Positions 1 through 6,886 of a stretch of DNA of 7,485 bases are shown piece by piece. The DNA lies in the NCBI GenBank assembly GCA_023461075.1, contig JAEWNY010000079.1, positions 1 to 7,485 on the forward strand. The letters are read 5' to 3'. Every line of letters begins with the position of its first letter. The stretch's first letter is position 1. The translations under genes and the position numbers were made by a program. Under the pieces are notes generated by a model. The model searched no databases, was not told the DNA's origin, and saw only the letters and a list, made by a program, of their open reading frames with translations. Source of the DNA: Pseudomonadota bacterium (GTDB taxonomy: Bacteria > Pseudomonadota > Gammaproteobacteria > Xanthomonadales > Xanthomonadaceae).

Positions 1-221
1 TCGGAGAACCCGATGCCGGCCTGCTCGAACACCGCGCCATCGCGAAGGATCCGGGTGCGGCCACCACCGCCAAGCAGCGCGCCAACGCCCTCGCGTGACC
101 AGGCGTCCTCGATGAACCGCGCACCACCATCGACCTGTTCGATGGCGGTGCAGATGCGGTCCTGCAAGCCGGTCAGATAGGCGCGGACGGCATCGAAATC
201 GGGGGCTTTGGCATCGCTCAT
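1..221 (-). CDS. hemF: Oxygen-dependent coproporphyrinogen III oxidase, N-terminal part (cut by window edge)
   Basis: HemF converts coproporphyrinogen III to protoporphyrinogen IX in the cytoplasm by two O2-dependent oxidative decarboxylations, the aerobic route of haem synthesis. Only the first 73 codons are present; the gene continues past the left edge. The visible protein starts MSDAKAPDFDAVRAYL and carries the family's conserved N-terminal block: FIEDAWSREG at residues 36-45, the glycine run GGGGRTRILRDG at 51-62, and VFEQAGIGFS at 64-73, which aligns from memory with the E. coli HemF segments EDSWQRE, GGGGRSRVLRNG and VFEQAGVNFS. The ATG at 221-219 is the natural start, about the same distance from the glycine run as in known HemF. 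A GGCGGG run directly abuts the ATG, too close to be a good ribosome binding site. It lies 37 bp downstream of eptA on the same strand with no visible terminator between, so it may be read from the same transcript. Identification is secure; the C-terminus cannot be judged. Confidence 0.95.
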   Translation of the reverse strand, partial: MSDAKAPDFDAVRAYLTGLQDRICTAIEQVDGGARFIEDAWSREGVGALLGGGGRTRILRDGAVFEQAGIGFS

Positions 222-258
222 CCCGCCATTATCGCCGTTGCCCGGTGCAGGCGTGGCT

Positions 259-1725
259 TCAACGGCGGCAGCTGCGGGTGATGTCGAGCGCGGGCCGCTC
301 CGCGGCACTTTCGACTCCGGCGAAACCCAGCAACGTGTCGAAGAAATTGTCGTGCGAGTACTCGCCGCTGCCCTTGGCGCGCAGGCAGGCCATGTCGATG
401 CCGGTATCGCGCGCGTACAGGTCGGAATCCCACATCAGCATCGGCACCCGGGTCTGTTGCCCCGGCGCGATCGCATAGGGCGCGCCATGCAAGTAGAGAC
501 CATGCTCGCCGGTGGATTCCCCGTGGTCGGAGATGTACAACAGCGCGCCATCGACGCGCGCGTCCGCCTGCAGCATGCGGATCAATTGCCCCAGCACGTG
601 GTCGGTATAGGCGATGGTGTTGTCGTAGGTGTTGACGATCGCCTCGCGGCTGCACGACTGCAGGTCGGTGCTGCGGCATTCGGGTTTGAAACGCGCGGAC
701 TCCGACGGGTAGCGTGCGTAGTACGCCGGCCCGTGGCTGCCCAGCGAGTGCAGCACGATGACGCTGTCGGCGCTGACCTTGCCGATCCGCTCGCGCACCA
801 TCTCCACCAGCATGCCGTCCTGGCAGCCGTCCGCCAGGCACCAGCGCAGATCACGGCGGTTCATCACGCCCTCCTCGCCGATCCGGGCGGCGACCTTCTT
901 GCTGCTGGCGTTGTTGTCGATCCACTCGATCTTCCAGCCGGCGCGGGCGAGCAGGTCGATGGCGTTGTCGCGCTTGTTGGCCACCTTCTGGTCGTAGTCG
1001 GCACGGCCGAGGTCGGAGAACATGCAGGGCAGGGATGTCGCGGTATTGGTCCCGCAACTGGCGACATCGCCGAAAAAAGCGATCGGCAGCTTCGACAGTT
1101 CCGGGTTGGTGTCGCGTGGATAGCCGGCCAGCGAGAAGCTTTCGGCGCGCGCGGATTCGCCGACCACCAGCACCAGCAGGCGTGGAACGTCGTCCGGGTC
1201 AGGGGCGTGGCGCGCATCCAAACCGATCTGCACGTGCGGCCGGTTGCCTTCGATCGAATGCTGGATGTAACCGAGCACGCCGGCGACCGCCGAGAACGGC
1301 AGGGTGAGGTAGCGCGCTTCGGGATGGTTGCGCGCGAACGGGATTGCCTGCTGGCCGAAGCCGAGGATGGCGATGGCGAACGGCGCGAGAACGGCAAGAA
1401 CCGGCTTCCAGCGCGACAACAGCTCGCGCCAGAACGGTTTCCATTCGATCCGCGTCCAGAACACGAGCAAGGCGGGCAACACGCCGAGCGCGAAGATCCG
1501 CGCCAACACCCAGGCCGACATCATCTCGCCGGCTTCGCGGCGATCGGTCTCGAACACGCTGGCGATGGCATGGCGATCGGCGACCGCGCCGAAGTCCACG
1601 GTCAGCACGTTGGCCGAGGCGGCGATCACCAGCAGCAGCGCCAGCCACGGCTTGAACGCGCCCTTGAACGAGAACGGCAGGATGAGCGCGAGCGCCATCG
1701 CGAACACCACGCCGCCCATCACCAC
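259..1725 (-). CDS. eptA: Phosphoethanolamine--lipid A transferase (EptA/MCR family), intact body of a frameshifted gene
   Basis: EptA is an inner-membrane zinc enzyme whose periplasmic domain transfers phosphoethanolamine from phosphatidylethanolamine to lipid A, lowering surface charge and polymyxin binding. The open frame from GTG 1725 gives 488 residues: membrane helices near 1-20, 26-43, 71-90 and 108-125, then an alkaline-phosphatase-fold domain. Family motifs are complete: metal ligand Glu190 in VVGESARAE, nucleophile Thr228 in SCGTNTATSLPC, His331 in GSHGP, Asp400/His401 in SDHGES, and His413 in YLHGAPYAIAP. Cysteine pairs 224/234, 296/301 and 350/358 match the three disulfides known in MCR-1. 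The C-terminus ITRSCRR resembles E. coli EptA (LQTCRR). The GTG is probably not the natural start: in-frame codons upstream encode LLCNQRLWSLIHASPAESLA, clearly family sequence, and the true N-terminus lies in another frame from ATG 1889, which overlaps the peptidase stop. One inserted base near 1803 would restore a 543-residue protein, close to the family's roughly 545. If the shift is real, only a product lacking helix 1 could be made, from a GTG with no good ribosome binding site. Confidence 0.9.
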   Translation of the reverse strand: MVMGGVVFAMALALILPFSFKGAFKPWLALLLVIAASANVLTVDFGAVADRHAIASVFETDRREAGEMMSAWVLARIFALGVLPALLVFWTRIEWKPFWRELLSRWKPVLAVLAPFAIAILGFGQQAIPFARNHPEARYLTLPFSAVAGVLGYIQHSIEGNRPHVQIGLDARHAPDPDDVPRLLVLVVGESARAESFSLAGYPRDTNPELSKLPIAFFGDVASCGTNTATSLPCMFSDLGRADYDQKVANKRDNAIDLLARAGWKIEWIDNNASSKKVAARIGEEGVMNRRDLRWCLADGCQDGMLVEMVRERIGKVSADSVIVLHSLGSHGPAYYARYPSESARFKPECRSTDLQSCSREAIVNTYDNTIAYTDHVLGQLIRMLQADARVDGALLYISDHGESTGEHGLYLHGAPYAIAPGQQTRVPMLMWDSDLYARDTGIDMACLRAKGSGEYSHDNFFDTLLGFAGVESAAERPALDITRSCRR

Positions 1726-1772
1726 CTTGAACAGCAGGCCTTGCGCAAGGGATTCCGCCGGACTGGCGTGGA

Positions 1773-1889
1773 TCAGGCTCCACAGGCGCTGGTTGCACAG
1801 CAGGTCATCCAGCCCGCGGCCAGCATCGCGATGGCATTGGCGGACAGCCGAGGGCGCCAGCCCCCGGCCGTCGATGTCGTTTCGGTCAT
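1773..1889 (-). pseudogene. Detached N-terminal fragment of eptA (frameshifted)
   Basis: From ATG 1889 the minus strand encodes MTETTSTAGGW, then RPRLSANAIAMLAAGWMT (residues 12-29), which looks like the cytoplasmic tip and first transmembrane helix of an EptA protein. It then runs out of frame (CCATSACGA) to a TGA at 1775-1773, 38 codons in all. At residue 29 the expected continuation LLCNQRLWSLI is found in the neighbouring frame. Reading ACC-CTG instead of ACC-TG around 1803-1804 joins the two into one 543-residue protein. The ATG overlaps the stop of the upstream peptidase gene as ATGA, a typical translationally coupled operon start, which supports it as the original eptA start. The lesion could be a true mutation or a base-calling or assembly error; the sequence alone cannot separate these. 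Confidence 0.8.
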
Positions 1890-4261
1890 TTCAGCGCGCG
1901 CTCGAACAGTTCGTGGATGCGCCGATATTGGTCGTACCAGCTGGAAGGGTGCCTGAAGCCGTGGCGTTCCAGCGGGTAGGAAGCAAGCTCCCACTTGTCC
2001 TTGCGCAGTTCGATCAGGCGCTGCGTCAGCATCACCGAATCCTTGAAGAACACGTTGTCGTCGATCATGCCGTGCGCGATCAGCAGGTGATCCTGCAAGC
2101 CTTCGGCGTATTCAAGCGGCGAAGAGCGCTTGTAGGCCTCGGGGTCGAGTTCGGGCGTGTTGAGGATGTTGCTGGTGTATTCGTGGTTGTATTGCGACCA
2201 GTCGGTCACCGGGCGCAACGCGGCCCCCGCCTTGAACACGCCGGGCTGCTTGAACAGCGCGACGAAGGTCATGAAGCCGCCGTAGCTGCCGCCGTAGATG
2301 CCCGCGCGGTCGCGGTTGCCCTGCTTGTTGGCGACCAGCCAGTCCAGCCCGTCGAGATAGTCTTCCAACTCGGGCTTGCCCATCCAGCGGTAGATCGCGG
2401 TGCGCCAATCGCGGCCGTAGCCGGCCGATGCGCGGTAATCCAGGTCGAGCACGATGTAGCCCTGCTGCACCAGCAGGTTGTGGAACATCTGCTCGCGGAA
2501 GTACTGGGGATAACCCGTGTGCACGTTCTGCAGGTAACCGGCGCCGTGCACGAACATCACGATCGGGTAGCGCTTGCCCGGCTCCATCTGCTTCGGTCCG
2601 TAGTACTTGCCCCAGATGGTGCCGGCGCCGTGCTTCGAGGGCACCTCGACGTATTCGGGCTGCACCCAGTCGATCGCCTTGAACGCCTGCGTGCGGGTAT
2701 CGGTGAGCTTCTTCAGCCCTTCGCCATCGCGGCCGATCACCGCCACTTGCGCAGGTACATAGCTGTCGGACCAGCGCAGCGCCAGCTTGGAGCCATCCGG
2801 CGATTGCGCGAACGACTGCACGCCATCGAGCGCGGTCACCTCGCGCACGGGACCGCCCGCGACCGGTACGTTGCAGACTTCGTAATCGCCTGGCCAGGCG
2901 CGATTGCAGCGGAAATGGAAGCTGCGGCCATCGCGCGCGACTTCCACCTGCGAGGCTTCCCACTTGCCCTGCGTCAGTTGCCGGCGGTTGCCACCTTCGA
3001 CTGTGTAGAGGTGCGAGTAGCCGCTTTCCTCAGACAGGTACCAGAGCGTGCGGTTGTCCGGCAGCCAGCCGAACTCGTTGAAGGCCCAGCCGATCCATGC
3101 GGGGTTGGTCAGGCGATGGCGCGACTCGAGTTTGCCGCCGGCAAGGTCGACGCTGGCGATCCAGCGATCCTTGTTGTCGATCGCGCGCACCAGCAGGGCG
3201 ACGTTCTTCGAATCGCCACTCCAGTGGATGGTCGGACCGCTGCCATCGCCATCGGTTTCGACGCGCACCGGGCGGTTGCCCTTCAGCGCGTCCTTGCCTG
3301 CAGCCTTGCGCATCGCCGCCAGCGGATCGTCGGCGATGCCGGGCAGCGTGTCGAACTTCAACTCGCGCGGTGTGCCCGAGGCGATATCGACCAGCCACAG
3401 CTTGTGCGGCAGCGGCTCGCCACGACCGACCCGGGTGCGCACTTCCTCGAACTCCTCGTAGCCGGATTCGGTCACGTACTTGGGCATCTGCCCGCTCTTG
3501 CCGGCCTCCGCGCCCTTGGTGGTGGTGACCACCAGCAGCCAGCGGCCATCGGGCGAGAGCGCGCTGTCCTCGATCGCCACGTCCTTGCCGAGGTAGAGCG
3601 GGGCCGGTGCGCGGGTCGGGTCTTCGGCGCGCCACGCATCTTCCTGCCTGCGCGCCGCATCGCGGCGGTCGGCTTCGTTCTTGAGGGTTTCGATCAGGCG
3701 CAATTGGCGATCGCGCAGGTCGTCGGCCTTCGGCGGCTTGCCGGGCGCATCGGCGGCCTGCGGCGAGGCGGCCTGCATGGCGATGCGGCCATCCCAGCGA
3801 TACCAGTCGTTGCCCTGACGCCAGACCAGGGCGCCATCGTCCGACCATTGCGGGCGTGATTCGCGCGCATTGCTGCGGGTGAGTTGGGTCAATGCGCCAT
3901 TGCCGAGGTCGCGGATGAAGATGTCGCCGTTGCGCACGAAGGCGCTGCGCCGGCCATCGCGGCTGTAGGCCGCGTATTCGCCGTCGAGTTGCGCGCGTTC
4001 GGCGCCGTCGATGCGGATCGGCGCGGCGATGCCGTCGATGCCGACGCGGAAGGTGTCGCGGATGTTCTCTCCCTCGCGCTTGAGGTTGAAGTCGATGCTG
4101 CGGCCATCCCAATGCCACCACGCCGATTCAACGCCGGGCCCGATCCAGTCCGGGTCGGCCATGATCTGGCGCATCGTCAAGGGTTGTGCGGGTTGGGCGA
4201 GGGCGCTGCCGGCAAGCAGCGAAAGACAGAGTGTGGCAAGCGTGCGGCGCGGCAGGTTCAT
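1886..4261 (-). CDS. Secreted S9-family (prolyl oligopeptidase/DPP-IV-like) serine peptidase
   Basis: A 791-residue exported serine peptidase of the S9 (prolyl oligopeptidase) family, which cleaves short peptides, often next to proline. The start at ATG 4261 is chosen because it places a classical signal peptide at the N-terminus (RR near residue 5, hydrophobic core, then GSALA/QPAQ with cleavage near residue 22); an in-frame ATG 16 codons upstream would only add a tail in front of it. Residues about 30-530 carry beta-propeller-type repeats (SPDGRWLLV, WSGDSKNVALL, LPDNRTLWYLSEESGYSHLY, SPDGSKLALRWSD). Residues about 560-791 form the alpha/beta-hydrolase domain with FVHGAGY, nucleophile Ser659 in GGSYGGF, Asp734 in GMIDDNVFF and His767 in ERHGF, a complete triad. 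A charged, probably helical insert (about 175-215, rich in Asp, Arg, Glu and Ala) interrupts the propeller. Cell location is periplasm or outside. I cannot assign dipeptidyl specificity: I did not find a clear double-Glu substrate motif. The stop overlaps the eptA start. No clear ribosome binding site precedes the ATG. Confidence 0.93.
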   Translation of the reverse strand: MNLPRRTLATLCLSLLAGSALAQPAQPLTMRQIMADPDWIGPGVESAWWHWDGRSIDFNLKREGENIRDTFRVGIDGIAAPIRIDGAERAQLDGEYAAYSRDGRRSAFVRNGDIFIRDLGNGALTQLTRSNARESRPQWSDDGALVWRQGNDWYRWDGRIAMQAASPQAADAPGKPPKADDLRDRQLRLIETLKNEADRRDAARRQEDAWRAEDPTRAPAPLYLGKDVAIEDSALSPDGRWLLVVTTTKGAEAGKSGQMPKYVTESGYEEFEEVRTRVGRGEPLPHKLWLVDIASGTPRELKFDTLPGIADDPLAAMRKAAGKDALKGNRPVRVETDGDGSGPTIHWSGDSKNVALLVRAIDNKDRWIASVDLAGGKLESRHRLTNPAWIGWAFNEFGWLPDNRTLWYLSEESGYSHLYTVEGGNRRQLTQGKWEASQVEVARDGRSFHFRCNRAWPGDYEVCNVPVAGGPVREVTALDGVQSFAQSPDGSKLALRWSDSYVPAQVAVIGRDGEGLKKLTDTRTQAFKAIDWVQPEYVEVPSKHGAGTIWGKYYGPKQMEPGKRYPIVMFVHGAGYLQNVHTGYPQYFREQMFHNLLVQQGYIVLDLDYRASAGYGRDWRTAIYRWMGKPELEDYLDGLDWLVANKQGNRDRAGIYGGSYGGFMTFVALFKQPGVFKAGAALRPVTDWSQYNHEYTSNILNTPELDPEAYKRSSPLEYAEGLQDHLLIAHGMIDDNVFFKDSVMLTQRLIELRKDKWELASYPLERHGFRHPSSWYDQYRRIHELFERALK

Positions 4262-4317
4262 GCGGGCGGGTCGTAGCGAAAACGCCAAGGCTAGCGCAGA
4301 ACACACCATGCGGCTTT

Positions 4318-4332
4318 GCGATGCGACATCGC
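4318..4332. repeat. Perfect inverted repeat GCGATG-CGA-CATCGC, possible operator
   Basis: Six-base arms, fully complementary, around a 3-base spacer, in the middle of the only divergent promoter region of the window. It lies 55 bp before the cydA start and 57 bp before the peptidase start. It could be bound by a dimeric regulator or form a small hairpin. I do not recognise it as the site of a named regulator. In DNA this GC-rich, a 6-bp perfect dyad can arise by chance, so functional confidence is low. Confidence 0.3.
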
Positions 4333-4375
4333 CGCGCGCAGAATGTTCATGCGCCGCGCACCCTCGCCGCGACGC

Positions 4376-4382
4376 GGAGAGA
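4376..4382 (+). promoter_or_regulatory. Ribosome binding site GGAGAGA that decides the TTG start of cydA
   Basis: The core GGAG ends 7 bases before TTG 4387, an ideal spacing. The in-frame upstream ATG at 4321 has no purine-rich stretch in front of it and would add 22 mostly arginine-rich residues before the first membrane helix. GTG 4393 is the other nearby option but sits 13 bases from the core. Confidence 0.65.
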
Positions 4383-4386
4383 CGCG

Positions 4387-5790
4387 TTGGACGTGCTGTT
4401 GCTCTCGCGGATCCAGTTCGGTTTCGTCATCACCTGCCACATCCTGTTCCCGGCTTTCACCATCGGGCTGGCGAGCTGGCTCGCCTTCTGCGAGTTCAAC
4501 TGGTTGCGCAGTCGCAAGCCGGTCTGGCGCGAGCTCTACGTGTTCTGGCTGAAGATCTTCGCGGTCTCGTTCGGGATGGGCGTGGTTTCCGGCATCGTCA
4601 TGAGCTTCCAGTTCGGCACCAACTGGTCGGTGCTGTCCGAGCGCGCCGGCAACATCCTCGGCCCGTTGCTTTCCTACGAAGTGCTGACTGCGTTCTTCCT
4701 GGAGGCCACCTTCCTCGGCGTGATGCTGTTCGGCATGAAACGCGTGCCGGAGAAGCTGCATTTCGTCGCCACCTGCATGGTCGCGCTGGGCACCCTGATC
4801 TCGACTTTCTGGATCATCTCGGCCAACAGCTGGATGCACACGCCCGCCGGCTACAGCATCGACGCCAATGGCGTGTTCCAGCCCGAGAGCTGGATGGCGA
4901 TCGTGTTCAATCCCTCGTTCCCGTATCGGCTGGCGCACATGGTGCTGGCGGCGTTCATCACCACTTGTCTGGTGATCGGCGGGGTTGGCGCGGCGCGGTT
5001 GCTGCGCGCGCGCGACGACGTGCACGGCCGGACGATGTTGAAGATGGCGACGCTCTTCGCCGCGATCACGCTGCCGGTGCAGATCTTCGTCGGCGACCTG
5101 CACGGGCTCAACGTGCGCGAGCACCAGCCGGTCAAGCTGGCGGCGATGGAAGCGCACTGGCACGCGGGCGAGAAAGGCGAGGGCGTGCCGCTGGTGCTGT
5201 TCGCGCTGCCGGATGCCCAGGCCGAGCGCAATGATTTCGAGGTGGCCATTCCGCGCCTCGGCAGCCTGATCCTCACCCATAGCTGGGACGGCGAGATCCA
5301 GCCGCTGACCGCCGTGCCGCGCGAAGAGCGTCCGCCGGTGGCGCCGGTGTTCTTCGGCTTCCGCCTCATGGTGGGCTTGGGCATGTTGATGTTGGCGCTG
5401 GCGTGGCTGTCGGCGTTCGCGCTCCGGCGCGGGCGGTTGTACGGCGCGCGCTGGCTGCTGCATGGCTGGCGCTGGATGACGCTGAGCGGCTTTGTCGCGC
5501 TGGTCGCCGGCTGGTACGTGGTCGAGATCGGTCGCCAGCCGTACGTGGTGTACGGCCTGCTGCGCACCGCCGATGCGGTCAGCGCGGTCGATGCCGGCAG
5601 CGTGCTGGCATCGCTGATCGTATTCGTCGTCGTATACCTCGGCGTGTTCGGCACCGGCATCTGGTACATCACGAGGCTGGTGAAGAAAGGGCCGCAGCCA
5701 GCCGAACCCGCGCCCGACAGCGACGGCGGCGATAAGACCGCCAAACGTCCGATGTCGCTGCCCGACGAAGGCGAAGGAGCGGACGCATGA
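4387..5790 (+). CDS. cydA: Cytochrome bd-type quinol oxidase subunit I, cyanide-insensitive (CIO) type
   Basis: Haem-bearing subunit of an inner-membrane quinol oxidase that reduces O2 to water; with CydB it forms a bd-type terminal oxidase. With the TTG start (GGAGAGA seven bases upstream) it has 467 residues. Family residues are all visible: His18 (haem ligand, QFGFVITCHILFP), Glu98 and Glu106 of the proton channel in SYEVLTAFFLEATF, His184 (FPYRLAHMV) and Met328 (GFRLMVGLGM) as the haem b558 pair, Lys250/Glu255 of the quinol site, and the GRQP signature at 382-385. The block IFAVSFGMGVVSGIVMSFQF (58-77) and the short Q-loop (about 240-320) point to the CIO/CioA subgroup rather than the long-loop E. 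coli type, so cioA is an equally fitting name. About nine membrane helices are expected; the last 35 residues are a hydrophilic, cytoplasmic-type tail. It overlaps cydB by 4 bp. An ATG at 4321 is a less likely start. Confidence 0.95.
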   Translation: MDVLLLSRIQFGFVITCHILFPAFTIGLASWLAFCEFNWLRSRKPVWRELYVFWLKIFAVSFGMGVVSGIVMSFQFGTNWSVLSERAGNILGPLLSYEVLTAFFLEATFLGVMLFGMKRVPEKLHFVATCMVALGTLISTFWIISANSWMHTPAGYSIDANGVFQPESWMAIVFNPSFPYRLAHMVLAAFITTCLVIGGVGAARLLRARDDVHGRTMLKMATLFAAITLPVQIFVGDLHGLNVREHQPVKLAAMEAHWHAGEKGEGVPLVLFALPDAQAERNDFEVAIPRLGSLILTHSWDGEIQPLTAVPREERPPVAPVFFGFRLMVGLGMLMLALAWLSAFALRRGRLYGARWLLHGWRWMTLSGFVALVAGWYVVEIGRQPYVVYGLLRTADAVSAVDAGSVLASLIVFVVVYLGVFGTGIWYITRLVKKGPQPAEPAPDSDGGDKTAKRPMSLPDEGEGADA

Positions 5791-6809
5791 GCCTCGAATA
5801 CTGGCTGCCGGTGGCGTGGTTCGCGGTAATCGGCTTTGGCGTGCTGATGTACGTGCTGCTCGATGGTTTCGTGCTCGGGCTCGGCATCCTCGCCCCGTTC
5901 GCCGAGGACGAGGCCCAGCTCGACCACATGATGAACACCGCCGCGCCGATCTGGGACGGCAACGAGACCTGGCTGGTGCTGGGCGGCGCCGGCCTGATGG
6001 CGGCCTTCCCCAAGGCCTACGCGCTGGTGCTTTCGGCGCTGTACCTGCCGGTGCTGCTGATGCTGATCGCGCTGGTGTTCCGCGGAGTGGCGTTCGAGTT
6101 CCGCTTCAAGGCACGGCGCAGCAAGCGGTTCTGGGGCGTGGCCTTCGCGCTGGGCTCGCTGTTCGCGGCGTTCGCGCAGGGCGTCATCCTAGGTGCGCTG
6201 GTCGAAGGCATGCCGATGCAGGCAGGCAAGTACATCGGCGGCGCGTTCGGCTGGTTCAGCCCGTTCTCGATGCTGACCGGCGCGGCGGTGATGTTCGGCT
6301 ATGCCCTGTTGGGCGCAGGCTGGCTCATCCTCAAGACCGAAGGTCCGCTGCAGAAGACCGCGCGGATGATGGCGCGGCCGCTGGTGCTGGTGGTGCTGGT
6401 GTTCATGGGCCTGGTCAGCGCGTGGCTGCCGTTCCTGGAGAGCGGGGTGATGGCACGTTGGTTCGAAGGCCGCAATTTCCTCTGGCTCTCGCCGGTGCCG
6501 GTGCTCGCGCTGCTGGTCGGTTTGTGGCTGTGGAATGCCGCGCTGGACGAAGGGCGCGATGCGCGCCCGTTCCTGCTCACGCTGGCCTTGTTCGCGCTCG
6601 GCTTCGCCGGCCTGGTACTGGGGATGTGGCCCAACCTGGTGCCGCCCTCGCTCACCCTGTGGGAAGCCGCCTCTCCGCCGAAATCGCAGGGGTTCGTGAT
6701 GGTCGGGCTGATTTTCCTGCTGCCGGCGATCCTGGGCTACACGTGGTGGTCGTACTCGGTGTTCCGCGGCAAGGTGGCCGCCGACGCCGGTTACCACGAG
6801 CACGATTGA
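5787..6809 (+). CDS. cydB: Cytochrome bd-type quinol oxidase subunit II
   Basis: Membrane partner of CydA; it stabilises the haem-bearing subunit and helps form the oxygen and proton paths. It has 340 residues, normal for the CIO-type CydB/CioB. The first helix contains the conserved acidic residue Asp26 (MYVLLDGFVLGLGIL, E. coli Asp29 equivalent). WDGNETWLVLGG (56-67), VFRGVAFEFRFK (97-108) and PNLVPPSLTLWEAAS (282-296) are family signatures. About eight hydrophobic helices are seen, with a cluster of basic residues near 107-114. The ATG overlaps the cydA stop as ATGA, and a GAAGGAG ribosome binding site at 5773-5779 lies 7 bases upstream, so the start is secure and expression is coupled to cydA. 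It ends GYHEHD. No small CydX-like gene follows: the next 77 bp contain no plausible ATG frame. No cydDC assembly genes are in the window. Confidence 0.96.
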   Translation: MSLEYWLPVAWFAVIGFGVLMYVLLDGFVLGLGILAPFAEDEAQLDHMMNTAAPIWDGNETWLVLGGAGLMAAFPKAYALVLSALYLPVLLMLIALVFRGVAFEFRFKARRSKRFWGVAFALGSLFAAFAQGVILGALVEGMPMQAGKYIGGAFGWFSPFSMLTGAAVMFGYALLGAGWLILKTEGPLQKTARMMARPLVLVVLVFMGLVSAWLPFLESGVMARWFEGRNFLWLSPVPVLALLVGLWLWNAALDEGRDARPFLLTLALFALGFAGLVLGMWPNLVPPSLTLWEAASPPKSQGFVMVGLIFLLPAILGYTWWSYSVFRGKVAADAGYHEHD

Positions 6810-6838
6810 ACCGCGCCAGCCGCCTCAAAGGTGGGCAG

Positions 6839-6858
6839 TCGCGCACATTTCGCGCACA
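6839..6858. repeat. Tandem 9-bp direct repeat TCGCGCACA, 11-bp period
   Basis: TCGCGCACA occurs at 6839-6847 and again at 6850-6858, one helical turn apart, in the 77-bp gap between cydB and the ycgL-like gene. The surrounding bases (ATT/AATT) are the most A/T-rich in the gap. This could be a binding site or part of a promoter for ycgL, or a chance duplication. I know of no regulator with this site, and no transcription terminator hairpin is visible between the two genes. Confidence 0.3.
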
Positions 6859-6886
6859 ATTCCGGGGAGTCCGCATCGGTCCCACC

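Larger units (their letters stand above)
4262..4386. promoter_or_regulatory. Divergent intergenic region between the peptidase and cydA
   Basis: These 125 bp separate the divergent starts of the S9 peptidase (ATG 4261, minus) and cydA (TTG 4387, plus), so both promoters should lie here or just inside the genes. I see no strong sigma-70 hexamer pair on either strand; the best minus-strand candidate for a -10 is a weak TAGCCT with no acceptable -35. The clearest structure is the perfect inverted repeat at 4318-4332. No recognisable FNR/ANR box (TTGAT-N4-ATCAA) is present. The role is inferred from gene orientation only. Confidence 0.5.

Noticed and set aside
222..258. Terminator or promoter between eptA and hemF
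   Set aside because: The 37 bp contain no hairpin followed by a T-run on the minus strand and no recognisable promoter hexamers.
1797..1808. Programmed ribosomal frameshifting as an explanation for the split eptA
   Set aside because: There is no slippery heptamer, no homopolymer longer than two bases and no evident downstream stimulatory hairpin; the EptA family is not known to use recoding.
208..3859. Two very long plus-strand open frames (208-1956 and 1328-3859) opposite eptA and the peptidase
   Set aside because: They are antisense shadows in high-GC DNA: the products are Arg/Ala/His/Gln-rich without domains, while the minus-strand frames carry complete enzyme motifs.
4291..5463. Minus-strand open frame of 390 codons opposite cydA
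   Set aside because: His/Gln/Arg/Glu-rich low-complexity product, a mirror of the membrane-protein codons of cydA; no motifs and no ribosome binding site.
6810..6886. A small cydX-like third oxidase subunit after cydB
   Set aside because: The gap has no ATG except the ycgL start; a GTG at about 6831 opens a frame that only runs out of phase through ycgL and encodes no hydrophobic helix.
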